Made by a program: the position numbers and the translations under genes | The notes under the pieces: generated by a model | The model's input: only the letters and a program-made list of their open reading frames with translations | What the model was told of the DNA's origin: nothing | The model's database searches: none | In this document: in pieces, positions 54,710 through 63,262 of the stretch | Layout: the number at the start of each line of letters is the position of its first letter | Position numbering within the stretch: the first letter of the stretch is position 1 | NCBI GenBank assembly: GCA_016868355.1 | Contig: VGHB01000001.1 | Coordinates: 186,001 to 250,000, forward strand | Source: Betaproteobacteria bacterium | GTDB lineage: Bacteria; Pseudomonadota; Gammaproteobacteria; Burkholderiales; Burkholderiaceae_C | Reading direction: 5' to 3' | Length of the DNA: 64,000 nt

Positions 54710-55500
54710 AGCTCGCCACCTGGAATGTCAACTCCCTGGGGGTGCGTCTGCCGCACCTGCTTGCATGGCTGGCCTCGCATCCGGTGGATGCCTTGGTGCT
54801 GCAAGAGACCAAGCTAACGGACGACAAGTTTCCACAGGCTGAACTGGCCCGAGCGGGCTGGCAAGCGGTGTGGTTTGGGCAGAAGACCTACAACGGTGTG
54901 GCCCTGCTGGTGCCCGCTTCGCAAGCCGCGCCGGTGGACGTTGTACGCAACATTCCAGGCTTCGTCGATGAACAGGCCCGGGTGATTGCCGCCACCCTCA
55001 CAGGGCAGGGCGCACCTGGCTGCATGCGGGTGATTGGGGCCTACTTCCCCAATGGCCAGGTACCCGGCGGCGAGAAATATGCCTATAAGATGAGGTGGCT
55101 GCAGGCCCTTCAGGCATGGGTTCGCGTCGAGGTGCAGCAACACCCCCGCCTGGTGTTGATGGGCGATTTCAATATTGCGCCTGAAGATCAAGACGTGCAC
55201 GACCCTGTGGCCTGGGCTGGGCAGATTCACTGCACCGATGAGGAGCGTGCCCATTTTCAGGCTCTCCTGGGCTTAGGCCTGTACGATGCCTTTCGCCTCT
55301 TCGAGCAGGCCCCAAAAAGTTGGACTTGGTGGGACTATCGAAATCTGGCATTTCGCAAGAACCAGGGCTTGCGCATCGACCACATCCTGGTGAGTTCAGC
55401 CCTCAAGCCTGCCGTTAGCGCCTGCGAAATCGACAAAGAAGCGCGGCGGGCTGAACGCCCCAGTGACCACGCACCCGTGCTGGTCACCGTCACGGACTGA
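54706..55500 (+). CDS. xth: Exodeoxyribonuclease III
   Basis: A 264-residue AP endonuclease/3' exonuclease of base-excision repair. Motifs: LATWNVNSLGVRLPHLLAWL, LQETKLTDDKFP (catalytic Glu), GAYFPNGQ, MGDFNIAPEDQDVHD (Asp/Asn) and RPSDHAPVLVTV (catalytic Asp-His). ATG 54706 gives the canonical N-terminus; the longer frame from 54619 is rejected. It converges with ntrC, with only 11 bp between stops. Confidence 0.96.
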   Translation: MKLATWNVNSLGVRLPHLLAWLASHPVDALVLQETKLTDDKFPQAELARAGWQAVWFGQKTYNGVALLVPASQAAPVDVVRNIPGFVDEQARVIAATLTGQGAPGCMRVIGAYFPNGQVPGGEKYAYKMRWLQALQAWVRVEVQQHPRLVLMGDFNIAPEDQDVHDPVAWAGQIHCTDEERAHFQALLGLGLYDAFRLFEQAPKSWTWWDYRNLAFRKNQGLRIDHILVSSALKPAVSACEIDKEARRAERPSDHAPVLVTVTD

Positions 55501-55511
55501 AGGGCAAGGCT

Positions 55512-57035
55512 TCAGTCTTCCACACCCAAGTCTTGGATCTTTCGGGTGATGGTGTTGCGTCCAATGCCCAGCTTCTGGGCTGCCTCAATGCGGCGTCCAC
55601 GCGTCACATCCAAGGCCGTACGTATCAACTGGCTCTCAAAACGCCGCGTCAGCGCATCCCAAACATCGGCTTCACCCGCATCCAGTCGAGCACGTGCATC
55701 GGCTTGAAGGCCGACCAGCCAAGCCGGTGGCCGTTCTTCGAGCGGCAACTGCAGCAGGTCTGTGCCGGCCGGCTCCGACACGGGCGCGTCGACCCGCGCA
55801 AGAGGGGTTGCGTCTCCCAAGCCATCTGAGGACGCAAGTGTCATCGGGCCGGATCCAGGGTCGCCAGCCCGCGCGAGGGCTGGGCCACGGGTCATTTCCG
55901 GGGGCAGGTCCTTGACCTGCACCACCTGTGCCGGCGCCATCACGGTGAGCCAATGGCACATATTCTCCAACTGGCGAACGTTGCCGGGAAAGTCGAAGGC
56001 GGCGAAGGCCTGCATTGCCGCCTCGCTCAGCCGCTTGGCCTCGACACCCAGGTCCCGCGCACTGCGCTGCAGGAAGTAGCGTGCCAGCGTAGGCACATCC
56101 CCTCTGCGCTCTCGCAGCGGCGGCAGGCGCAGGCGGATCACATTGAGTCGGTGAAACAGATCTTCGCGGAACGCACCTTGGCGCACCCGCTCTTCAAGGT
56201 TTTGATGTGTGGCGGCAATCACGCGCACCTGGCTGCGCAGGGGCTGATGACCACCCACGCGGTAAAACTGGCCATCGGACAAAACCCTCAGCAGCCGCGT
56301 TTGAAGATCGAAAGGCATATCGCCAATTTCGTCAAGAAAGAGGGTGCCCCCCTCCGCCTGCTCGAAACGCCCGCGCCGCATGGCCTGCGCGCCAGTAAAA
56401 GCACCGCGCTCATGGCCAAACAACTCGCTTTCCAGCAGATCCTTGGGAATGGCCGCGGTGTTGATCGCCACAAAAGGCCCTGACGCCCGTGGACTGTGCT
56501 TGTGCAGGGCACGGGCCACGAGTTCCTTGCCCGCCCCACTTTCGCCGGTGATCATCACCGTGACATGGCTTTGGCTCAAGCGCCCGATGGCCCGAAATAC
56601 ATCCTGCATTGCCGGGGCCTGGCCCAGAATCTCGGGTGGCTCGTCGGCTCGCTCCTCGGCCACCGCCTCTCGCAAGCTCTCATCCACGGCGCGCCGTACC
56701 AATTCCACCGCACGGGGAATATCGAACGGCTTGGGCAGGTACTCGAACGCCCCGCCTTGGAAGGCCGACACCGCGCTGTCCAGGTCTGAAAACGCCGTCA
56801 TCACGATGACGGGCAAGCCAGGCATGCGGGCCTTGACCTGGGTCAGCAGGTCCAGGCCCGAGCCGCCTGGCATGCGAATGTCGCTGACCAGCACCTGAGG
56901 GCTGTCGGTATCCAGGGCAGCCAAGACATCACGCGTTTGGCTGAAACTTCGCACCGGCAACTGCTCCCGTGCCAGTGCTCGCTCCAGTACGAAGCGTATC
57001 GATTGGTCGTCGTCAACGATCCAAATGGATTTCAT
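55512..57035 (-). CDS. ntrC: Nitrogen regulator NtrC
   Basis: A 507-residue sigma-54-dependent response regulator. The receiver has phospho-acceptor D52 (SDIRMPGGSG). The AAA+ domain has Walker A GESGAGKE (164-171), the sigma-54 contact GAFTGA (211-216) and Walker B LFLDEIGD (232-239). The C-terminus ends in a Fis-type helix-turn-helix (RIEAAQKLGIGRNTITRKIQ). Between AAA+ and DNA-binding domains is a long Pro/Ala-rich linker. Phosphorylated by NtrB under nitrogen limitation, it should activate glnA through the enhancer at 60475. It follows ntrB by 13 nt. Confidence 0.97.
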   Translation of the reverse strand: MKSIWIVDDDQSIRFVLERALAREQLPVRSFSQTRDVLAALDTDSPQVLVSDIRMPGGSGLDLLTQVKARMPGLPVIVMTAFSDLDSAVSAFQGGAFEYLPKPFDIPRAVELVRRAVDESLREAVAEERADEPPEILGQAPAMQDVFRAIGRLSQSHVTVMITGESGAGKELVARALHKHSPRASGPFVAINTAAIPKDLLESELFGHERGAFTGAQAMRRGRFEQAEGGTLFLDEIGDMPFDLQTRLLRVLSDGQFYRVGGHQPLRSQVRVIAATHQNLEERVRQGAFREDLFHRLNVIRLRLPPLRERRGDVPTLARYFLQRSARDLGVEAKRLSEAAMQAFAAFDFPGNVRQLENMCHWLTVMAPAQVVQVKDLPPEMTRGPALARAGDPGSGPMTLASSDGLGDATPLARVDAPVSEPAGTDLLQLPLEERPPAWLVGLQADARARLDAGEADVWDALTRRFESQLIRTALDVTRGRRIEAAQKLGIGRNTITRKIQDLGVED

Positions 57036-57048
57036 CGAAAGCCCCGTC

Positions 57049-58230
57049 TCAAGGCAGCGGAATCAGAATCTTGAACACCGTCCGGCCCGGCGCGCTTTCA
57101 CATTCAATCGTGCCCTGATGCTGCTGCACAAAGGTCTGCGCCAGCGTCAACCCCAGACCCGAACCACCCTCTCGACCCGACACCAGCGGGAAAAAGATGC
57201 GGTCCAGCAGTTCCTCGGGGATGCCCGGTCCGTTATCTTCGGTATGCAATTCCAATGCCAAGCGCCACCGGCGCTTGCCCACAGTCACCTGCCGCAAAGC
57301 ACGGGTGCGCAATAAGATGCGCGCTTGGCCCAGCACCCGCTGTACGTCTAAAGCCTGTGCCGCGTTACGCACGATGTTCAGCACCACTTGGATCATCTGT
57401 TCCAGGTCACCCCGGAACTCAGGCAAGGAAGCGTCGTAGTCCCGCACCACCTCCAGGCCCTGCGCGAACTCCGACATGATCAGAACCCGAACGCGCTCAC
57501 AGACTTCATGGATGTTCACATCCCCGACCACGCGGGCCTGACGGTGTGGCGCCAACAGCCGATCCACCAAGTGCTGTAGCCGGTCGGCCTCGTTGACGAT
57601 GACGGTGGTGTATTCGGCCAGGTCTTCACGTCCGTCTATCTCCATGGCCAGCAATTGCGCAGCACCCCGAATGCCGCCCAGGGGATTCTTGATCTCATGG
57701 GCCAGGTTGCGAATGAGCTCCTTGGTGGCTTGCGTCAGGTCCAGGACTCGGTCCTCGCGGTCCTGTCGGGTCTGCTGGCGAATCTCCACCAGCTGCACCA
57801 GCAAATGCCCGCTGCCGTCTTGCATGGCGGTGACGAAGGCGTGTACCGGCAAGGGCTCCAAGCCCGTGGGTGAGCCCAGCAAGCCCCGACGCAAGAGGCC
57901 TTCGAATCGGCCGGTGGCGAACTCGTTGCGCGCCACCGACTCCAGGCTCTCCTGCAGGGGCATAGGGTCGAGCAACCAGTCGAGCAAGGACCCGCGCATC
58001 AAGCTGCGCCGGGAAGCCCCCACAACGTCCTCAAAGCAGGCGTTGGCAAACAAACAGCGACCGCTGCGGTCGGCCACCGCCACCAGGGTCGCCAACAGAT
58101 CAAATGCGGCCCAAGACCCTGGCACCTCAAAGGTGGCCGCGCCGACGCGGCCAGGGGGCACGGTCGGGTGTAAACCGCCACCCGAGCCGAAGCGCTCTGG
58201 GACAGTGGTGTATGGCCAGCTTGAACTCAT
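57049..58230 (-). CDS. ntrB: Nitrogen sensor histidine kinase NtrB
   Basis: A 393-residue cytoplasmic kinase/phosphatase for NtrC, controlled by PII. A PAS domain (about residues 38-150) precedes the phosphorylation helix with H178 in NLAHEIKNPLGG, then the ATPase boxes NIVRNAAQAL (N), DNGPGIPEELLDRIFFPLV (G1/F) and GGSGLGLTLAQ (G2). ATG 58230 is chosen; the open frame continues 114 codons upstream but there it is a shadow of the small gene at 58238. Downstream ntrC is cotranscribed. Confidence 0.95.
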   Translation of the reverse strand: MSSSWPYTTVPERFGSGGGLHPTVPPGRVGAATFEVPGSWAAFDLLATLVAVADRSGRCLFANACFEDVVGASRRSLMRGSLLDWLLDPMPLQESLESVARNEFATGRFEGLLRRGLLGSPTGLEPLPVHAFVTAMQDGSGHLLVQLVEIRQQTRQDREDRVLDLTQATKELIRNLAHEIKNPLGGIRGAAQLLAMEIDGREDLAEYTTVIVNEADRLQHLVDRLLAPHRQARVVGDVNIHEVCERVRVLIMSEFAQGLEVVRDYDASLPEFRGDLEQMIQVVLNIVRNAAQALDVQRVLGQARILLRTRALRQVTVGKRRWRLALELHTEDNGPGIPEELLDRIFFPLVSGREGGSGLGLTLAQTFVQQHQGTIECESAPGRTVFKILIPLP

Positions 58231-58237
58231 CGACCCT

Positions 58238-58765
58238 TCAGCGCAGGCGCGCCAACTCCCGCCGGATGGCTTCGATGTCGGACTCGACGCGTCGAATCTG
58301 CGCCGTCTCCGCGCTCGACCGTTCGCCCGGGCGGCCCGTGCCTGAAGCCTTGAGGGCTTCCCGCAGGCGGCCCTCCTCACGTCGCAACTCGGCTTCCAGA
58401 ATGCGGCGCGCTTCTGCGTCACGCTGCCGCTGCTCATCGACACGAACCCGGCCGTCGGCCTGCGCCGAACTCCCGGCAGGCACGGCCGACGACCCAGATG
58501 CGTCAACAGCCGCCATCGGCCCTGCGGGCGCACGCGCGGCGGTGCTCGGGGCCTGGGCCACAGGCAGGTCATTCAGCGGCTTGCAGCTGCGGCTGCGCGC
58601 CTCTTGCGGCGTCAAGTTATCCGCGTACAGCACCGGCGGGCCGGGGCAACGCATTACCACCGGTGCTGCCCCAAGGCTGGGGGCGCTTGATACCTGAGCC
58701 AGTGCTTGGACGTGGGCAACCCATGCGGCACACCACGCTGCGAAGACCAGGCTGGGCATGTTCAT
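58238..58765 (-). CDS. Secreted protein with DUF4124-like segment and coiled-coil tail
   Basis: About 175 residues. A signal peptide (MNMPSLVFAAWCAAWVAHVQ, cleavage near ALAQ) is followed by a short cysteine-containing segment MRCPGPPVLYADNLTPQEAR then SRSCKPL, resembling DUF4124-type periplasmic proteins. An Ala/Pro/Ser-rich linker leads to a charged coiled coil (about residues 110-175). Function is unknown. It sits between glnA and ntrB, 7 nt upstream of ntrB, so it is in the same transcript; a similar gene is common there in Burkholderiales. The start could also be ATG 58759. Confidence 0.75.
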   Translation of the reverse strand: MNMPSLVFAAWCAAWVAHVQALAQVSSAPSLGAAPVVMRCPGPPVLYADNLTPQEARSRSCKPLNDLPVAQAPSTAARAPAGPMAAVDASGSSAVPAGSSAQADGRVRVDEQRQRDAEARRILEAELRREEGRLREALKASGTGRPGERSSAETAQIRRVESDIEAIRRELARLR

Positions 58766-58816
58766 GTGATGATTATGAGGCAGTGCACAGACGGCGAACA
58801 TGGCTTGCGCAGGCAG

Positions 58817-58843
58817 AAAAAAAGCGGCCAATTGGGCCGCTTT
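58817..58843 (-). terminator. Rho-independent terminator after glnA
   Basis: AAGCGGCC (58822-58829) and GGGCCGCTT (58834-58842) form an 8-bp GC stem around AATT. On the minus strand it is followed by a T-run (A-tract 58817-58823). It lies 40 nt after the glnA stop and separates glnA from the ntrBC unit. Confidence 0.85.
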
Positions 58844-58882
58844 CAACGTCAAACCGTGGACCGGGCAAGCCCGGGCGCTGGC

Positions 58883-60298
58883 TCACAGGCTGTAGTACAT
58901 GTCGAACTCGACTGGGTGCGTTGCCATGCGGAAGCGAGTAACTTCCTGCATCTTCAGGTCGATGTAGGCATCCAAGTAGGCATCGGTGAACACGCCGCCC
59001 TTGGTCAGGAAGGAGCGGTCCTTGTCCAGGTACCCCAGTGCTTGGTCCAGGCTGTGGCACACGGTGGGCACCTTCGCGTCCTCATCCGGGGGCAGGTGGT
59101 ATAGATCCTTCGTAGCGGCTTCGCCCGGGTGGATCTTGTTTTCCACGCCGTCCAGGCCGGCCATCAGCAGCGCTGCAAAGGCCAGGTAGGGATTGGCCAA
59201 GGGATCAGGGAAACGTGCCTCAATGCGGCGGCCTTTGGGGCTGGCCACATACGGAATGCGGATGGAAGCCGACCGGTTGCGCGAACTGTAAGCCAGCTTC
59301 ACCGGAGCCTCAAACCCCGGCACCAGGCGTTTGTAGCTGTTGGTGGTGGGGTTGGTGATGGCGTTCAAGGCGCGGGCGTGCTTGATGACGCCGCCGATGT
59401 AATACAGGGCGAAGTCTGACAGACCTGCATAGCCGTCACCAGCGAACAAGTTCTTGCCGTCCTTCCAAACCGACTGGTGCACATGCATGCCGCTGCCGTT
59501 GTCGCCCACGATGGGCTTGGGCATAAAGGTGCAGGTCTTGCCGTAGGCCGCCGCAACGTTGTGAATCACATACTTCTGCAGCTGCAGCCAGTCGGAGCGC
59601 TGAACGAGCGTGCTGAACTTGGTGCCGATTTCCATCTGGCCTGCGGCAGCCACCTCGTGATGGTGCACCTCAACCGGGACGCCCAGTGATTCAAGGATCA
59701 GGCATATCTCCGAGCGCATGTCTTGGCCGGAATCCACCGGTGGTACGGGAAAGTAGCCGCCCTTAACAGCGGGACGGTAGCCCTTGTTGCCGTGTTCATA
59801 GTTCTTGCCGGTGTTCCAAGCGGCTTCTTCGGCTTCGATCTCGAAGAAAGCACCGCCCATCTCGTTGCCCCAGCGGACGCTGTCGAATACGAAGAACTCG
59901 GGCTCGGGTCCGAAATAAGCGGCATCGCCCAGGCCCGAGGCACGCATGTAGGCCTCGGCACGCTTGGCCAGGGAACGTGGGTCGCGCTCGTAGGGCTTGC
60001 CATCACCAGGCTCGATCACATCGCAGGTGAGTATCAGGGTCGGCTCTTCGAAGAACGGGTCGATGTTGGCCGTGTTGGAGTCGGGCATGAGCAGCATGTC
60101 CGAGGCCTCGATGCCCTTCCAGCCAGCGATTGAGGAACCGTCAAAGGCGTGACCGGAGGTGAATTTGTCCTCATCGAAAGCAGACACCGGCACCGAAACG
60201 TGTTGCTCTTTGCCGCGGGTATCGGTGAATCGGAAGTCAACGAACTTGACGTCGTTGTCCTTCACCATCTTCATCACGTCGGCAACGCTCTTGGACAT
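58883..60298 (-). CDS. glnA: Glutamine synthetase, type I
   Basis: A 471-residue GSI-beta enzyme that makes glutamine from glutamate, ammonia and ATP. Motifs seen: [29 protein letters not shown] (metal site), [20 protein letters not shown] and [10 protein letters not shown]. The adenylylation tyrosine is Y400 in [10 protein letters not shown], so activity is likely controlled by GlnE. ATG 60298 has an AGGAG site upstream. The gene has its own terminator and is followed on the same strand by ntrB-ntrC. Confidence 0.98.
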   Translation of the reverse strand: MSKSVADVMKMVKDNDVKFVDFRFTDTRGKEQHVSVPVSAFDEDKFTSGHAFDGSSIAGWKGIEASDMLLMPDSNTANIDPFFEEPTLILTCDVIEPGDGKPYERDPRSLAKRAEAYMRASGLGDAAYFGPEPEFFVFDSVRWGNEMGGAFFEIEAEEAAWNTGKNYEHGNKGYRPAVKGGYFPVPPVDSGQDMRSEICLILESLGVPVEVHHHEVAAAGQMEIGTKFSTLVQRSDWLQLQKYVIHNVAAAYGKTCTFMPKPIVGDNGSGMHVHQSVWKDGKNLFAGDGYAGLSDFALYYIGGVIKHARALNAITNPTTNSYKRLVPGFEAPVKLAYSSRNRSASIRIPYVASPKGRRIEARFPDPLANPYLAFAALLMAGLDGVENKIHPGEAATKDLYHLPPDEDAKVPTVCHSLDQALGYLDKDRSFLTKGGVFTDAYLDAYIDLKMQEVTRFRMATHPVEFDMYYSL

Positions 60299-60395
60299 GG
60301 GGTGTTCTCCTGGGGGCTTTCGGGTTCAATGAAGGCCGGCACCGTCTTGGGGTGGGGCCGGTTGAGCGCCAGCAACGCGCATACAACAGCACTTT

Positions 60396-60412
60396 AGCAG
60401 GGACCATGCCAG
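60396..60412 (-). promoter_or_regulatory. Sigma-54 (-24/-12) promoter of glnA
   Basis: On the minus strand CTGGCATGGTCCCTGCT has GG and GC separated by exactly ten bases and matches the TGGCAC-N5-TTGC consensus at most positions. It would give a leader of about 85-90 nt before glnA. Confidence 0.8.
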
Positions 60413-60474
60413 ATCCAGGGGTTATCCCAGGGTTTTACGCCCCGGGGCTGCACACATCGCTTCGCAGCCGAGAG

Positions 60475-60490
60475 GCGCTCGCTTGGTGCA
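60475..60490. promoter_or_regulatory. NtrC-binding enhancer of glnA
   Basis: GCGCTCGCTTGGTGCA matches the enterobacterial NtrC site GCAC-N5-TGGTGCA with one mismatch in the conserved half-sites and correct spacing. It lies about 63 bp upstream of the -24 element, a normal enhancer distance, and just outside the cinA-like gene's 3' end. The remaining sequence from 60413 to 60474 holds a half-site-like TGCAC (60449-60453) but nothing stronger. Confidence 0.7.
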
Positions 60491-60498
60491 TGGCAGAT

Positions 60499-61293
60499 TT
60501 ACCGCACCAGCTCAGGGCCTAATGAAGCACCAAACTGGTGCAACATTCCTTTCAAAGCCGAAAAGGCCGCCAGGCTCTCCGACTCTGACCCTTTCACACC
60601 CAACTCAATATGCCGCCCCCACTCTGGGTGGTCAACACTCGGTAGGCTGAAGACCTTGATTCCGGCGTGACCGGCCTCCAGGGCCTCCATCAAGGGCGTC
60701 AGACTCGCTTCCATAGCGCCAAAAACGATGACCGATCGCTCGGTCTGCCGCTGTCCACCATGCAGGTGGGCATAGGGACCGTCCAACAGGTTCTCGATCA
60801 TCGGCCAGGCCATCACCGGGAAACCCGGCACGAAGTGCAAATGCCCGAGACTGAAGCCGGGAATTTTGTTGTAGGGGTTGGCGATGATCTGCGCGCCTGT
60901 GGGAAACACACCCATGTTCAGTCGGTGGATGTTGTCGGCGCGGTCGGGATCAAACACCAAGCCTTGTTCGGCAGCGACCTCCTTCATCCGTTCAATGATG
61001 AGCGCCCTGGCCTCGGGATGCAGGGCAAGGTCCCGTCCCAGGGCAGCCGCCGCGCACTGTCGGGTATGGTCATCGGGGGTTGCGCCAATTCCGCCGCAGA
61101 AGAACACAACGTCTGCGCCGGCCTGCGCGTCGCGAATCACCGCAGTGATGCGCTGCCGGTCATCGCCCACATACCGCGCCCAACTCAGCTGGAGGCCCCG
61201 CGCCGCCAAGAGCTCGATCACCTTGGGCAAGTGCTTGTCCTGTCGTTTGCCGGAGAGGATCTCGTCGCCGATGATGATGAGGCCAAAGTTCAT
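60499..61293 (-). CDS. CinA-type molybdopterin-binding domain protein
   Basis: A 264-residue protein with the CinA/MoaB N-terminal domain (FGLIIIGDEILSGKRQDKHL, FFCGGIGATPDDHTRQ). It lacks the C-terminal nicotinamide-nucleotide amidase domain of full CinA. The catalytic role of this short form, possibly ADP-ribose or NMN-related pyrophosphatase, is not established. ATG 61293 gives the family start; an upstream extension of 13 residues is less likely. The gene ends close to the glnA enhancer. Confidence 0.85.
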   Translation of the reverse strand: MNFGLIIIGDEILSGKRQDKHLPKVIELLAARGLQLSWARYVGDDRQRITAVIRDAQAGADVVFFCGGIGATPDDHTRQCAAAALGRDLALHPEARALIIERMKEVAAEQGLVFDPDRADNIHRLNMGVFPTGAQIIANPYNKIPGFSLGHLHFVPGFPVMAWPMIENLLDGPYAHLHGGQRQTERSVIVFGAMEASLTPLMEALEAGHAGIKVFSLPSVDHPEWGRHIELGVKGSESESLAAFSALKGMLHQFGASLGPELVR

Positions 61294-61324
61294 AGATTGC
61301 ACCAGACGGGGTAAGCGGGTCAGC

Positions 61325-61372
61325 CAGGCCACTGCCCTTCAGACCTTCAGCCCTCCAGCACTGCAGCCCTCC
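61325..61372. repeat. Imperfect 16-bp tandem repeats upstream of the CinA-type gene
   Basis: Three adjacent units: 61325-61340, 61341-61356 (AGACCTTCAGCCCTCC) and 61357-61372 (AGCACTGCAGCCCTCC). The last two agree at most positions. They lie in the 122-bp gap between the EI24 gene stop and the CinA-type start; nothing else is seen there. Confidence 0.4.
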
Positions 61373-61415
61373 ATCCCCCGCAGGGCCTTGGCCGGGCAGC
61401 TGCACGGCCCACGAC

Positions 61416-62288
61416 TTAGGGCTGCGCGGTCACAGCCGGCTGCGCTTCCAGGGCAGCCCCCTGGGCAGGCAGCGGGTCCAAAAGTTCGCCCTCATGAGTC
61501 ACGCGGTGGTGCTGCAGGGCTGCCAAAAGGTAGTGGGCGAACCACAGCGAGGTCAACGCGAACACGGCGGTGTAAAGCCATATCGAGGCCATCATGACCA
61601 AGGGAGCCAGGACCAGGGTCAAGGCGCTGAACACCCAAATCGCACCCGGCGCCGCTCCCATCAGCCCAGAGACCACACCCATGGCCAGCAAGGGCCAACG
61701 GTGCGCCTTCATCAGGGCAACCCGTTCCTGCGGGGCGGCATGGTCGGCCAAGACGTCAAAACTCATCACCTGCATGGCCAACCAACCCCAAACCACTGGA
61801 GGCACCAGAAACACCAACGGCGGGATCAGCCACAGGGGGATCGAGACCAGCAGGACCAGCACCGCCAACAGCGATAGGCCAAGCGAACGCACCACCGACC
61901 ACCATGCAGGCGATCCCTTGCGCCGCTCCAGATGCTCAAACCGCCGTTGCACCACCAACTTGACCAAAGACGGCGTGACGAACTGCGCCACGACCATTAG
62001 GCAGGCCACCACCAGCACGGGCACGACCGCAGCGACCAAGATCATCGGCGCCAAGACCGCTTTGAATTTGGGGGCTCCAACGGTTTCCAGCCACTTCAAG
62101 GCGGCCCCAAGCACGGCCGACATTTCCAAGGCCTCATGCACCAGCGCGACCCCCTGTTCCCAATAGGCCCAGGTCAGCACACCGCAAACGGCCATGAGCA
62201 GAAACACCGGCAGCAGCGACAGGGCCAGCACCCGAGGCAGGAAACAGTAGGCCACGGAGCGCACGAGTGCATCAAAGACTGCGGTCAT
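61416..62288 (-). CDS. EI24-domain membrane protein
   Basis: A 290-residue membrane protein of the EI24/CysZ-like group, with six or so hydrophobic segments (for example LVRSVAYCFLPRVLALSLLP; VLAPMILVAAVVPVLVVACL; LSLLAVLVLLVSIPLWLIPP). CysZ members conduct sulfate, but the assignment here goes no further than the domain. ATG 62288 overlaps the stop of the fatty-acid hydroxylase by 4 bp (ATGA), so the two are coupled. An ATG 45 bp upstream would add 15 residues. Confidence 0.82.
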   Translation of the reverse strand: MTAVFDALVRSVAYCFLPRVLALSLLPVFLLMAVCGVLTWAYWEQGVALVHEALEMSAVLGAALKWLETVGAPKFKAVLAPMILVAAVVPVLVVACLMVVAQFVTPSLVKLVVQRRFEHLERRKGSPAWWSVVRSLGLSLLAVLVLLVSIPLWLIPPLVFLVPPVVWGWLAMQVMSFDVLADHAAPQERVALMKAHRWPLLAMGVVSGLMGAAPGAIWVFSALTLVLAPLVMMASIWLYTAVFALTSLWFAHYLLAALQHHRVTHEGELLDPLPAQGAALEAQPAVTAQP

Positions 62289-63262
62289 GCTCGCCCCCAC
62301 AGCCGCATCAAACCCAGCCACTGCTGCGACCAAAAGCCTCCTCCATAGTCACGTCCGCCGTGCTCCGGCAGTTGATCTCGAAGGCCAGTAGGCGCATACC
62401 CGGGCCGCTGGTCAGCCGTGCCAAAGAGGTGGTCCCACCAAGGGAACAGCACGCCATAGTTCACACCCCGTACCGCTGCCCGCGTCTGGCCACGAAAGGC
62501 TGCCAAGGGCTCAATACCATGGTGTTGTCGGTGAAACTTGGGGCTGACCAACAAGCGGTTTCCCCAGGTACCAAACGACCATCGCAGATTGGCGTGGGAT
62601 AGGTTTTCAACCAACTGCATCACCACCACCAAGGCTACAAACTGAGCCGGCGCGACGCCCAGAACCAAGCCGACGAAGACAAACACCGCATCGTGGATCA
62701 CATCGTCGAGCAGGTGGTTGCGGTTATCCGTCCAGGCTGTCATGTGACGCTGACTATGGTGCAGGGCATGCAACTGCCACCACCAACTCCAGCGGTGCTG
62801 CAGCCAGTGCATCAACCAACCCAGGAAGTCAAAGATGATCAAGTAGATTAGTAGCGATACCCAGGCCACGTCGGTGAAGCCCGGCAACAGCGCATCCACA
62901 TGCCAGCTCGGCAGACCCCAGGTGCGCAACAAGCCAAGTCCGCTGTTCCACATTGGCTCCAGCGTGACGAACAAGACCGCGCGGAACACCCCCAAGCGGT
63001 GCAAACAGGTGTAGATCACATCTGGCCTGACAGCAGCGCGGACGACCCCACGGTCCTGCGGCGCGACCGTTTCGGCGGGCCACCAACGCTGCAATGGCAC
63101 CAGCACCAAGGCCACAACGGCCAGCTGTACCACCCCCAGCATCAACCAAAGTGCGCCTACATAGCCATCTTCGATTTGGGCGTCCAGACCAAGCGCCAAC
63201 ATCAGCGGCAGCATCAGGTGTTCAAACACCCCTTGTTGCAAAGCGTCCCACCACTGCATCAT
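62285..63262 (-). CDS. Fatty-acid hydroxylase/sterol desaturase family protein
   Basis: A 325-residue membrane di-iron enzyme. The eight-histidine pattern is visible: HWLQH (about residues 145-149), HALHHSQRH (about 158-166) and FHRQHH (about 248-253). About five membrane segments surround it. The family hydroxylates or desaturates lipid acyl chains or sterol/hopanoid-like lipids; the substrate is unknown. The start ATG overlaps the deacetylase stop by one base, and the stop overlaps the EI24 gene, giving a three-gene coupled operon. Confidence 0.88.
   Translation of the reverse strand: MMQWWDALQQGVFEHLMLPLMLALGLDAQIEDGYVGALWLMLGVVQLAVVALVLVPLQRWWPAETVAPQDRGVVRAAVRPDVIYTCLHRLGVFRAVLFVTLEPMWNSGLGLLRTWGLPSWHVDALLPGFTDVAWVSLLIYLIIFDFLGWLMHWLQHRWSWWWQLHALHHSQRHMTAWTDNRNHLLDDVIHDAVFVFVGLVLGVAPAQFVALVVVMQLVENLSHANLRWSFGTWGNRLLVSPKFHRQHHGIEPLAAFRGQTRAAVRGVNYGVLFPWWDHLFGTADQRPGYAPTGLRDQLPEHGGRDYGGGFWSQQWLGLMRLWGRA

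Noticed and set aside
58231-58572. N-terminal extension of NtrB
   Set aside because: It overlaps the small secreted-protein gene in another frame and has shadow-like composition.
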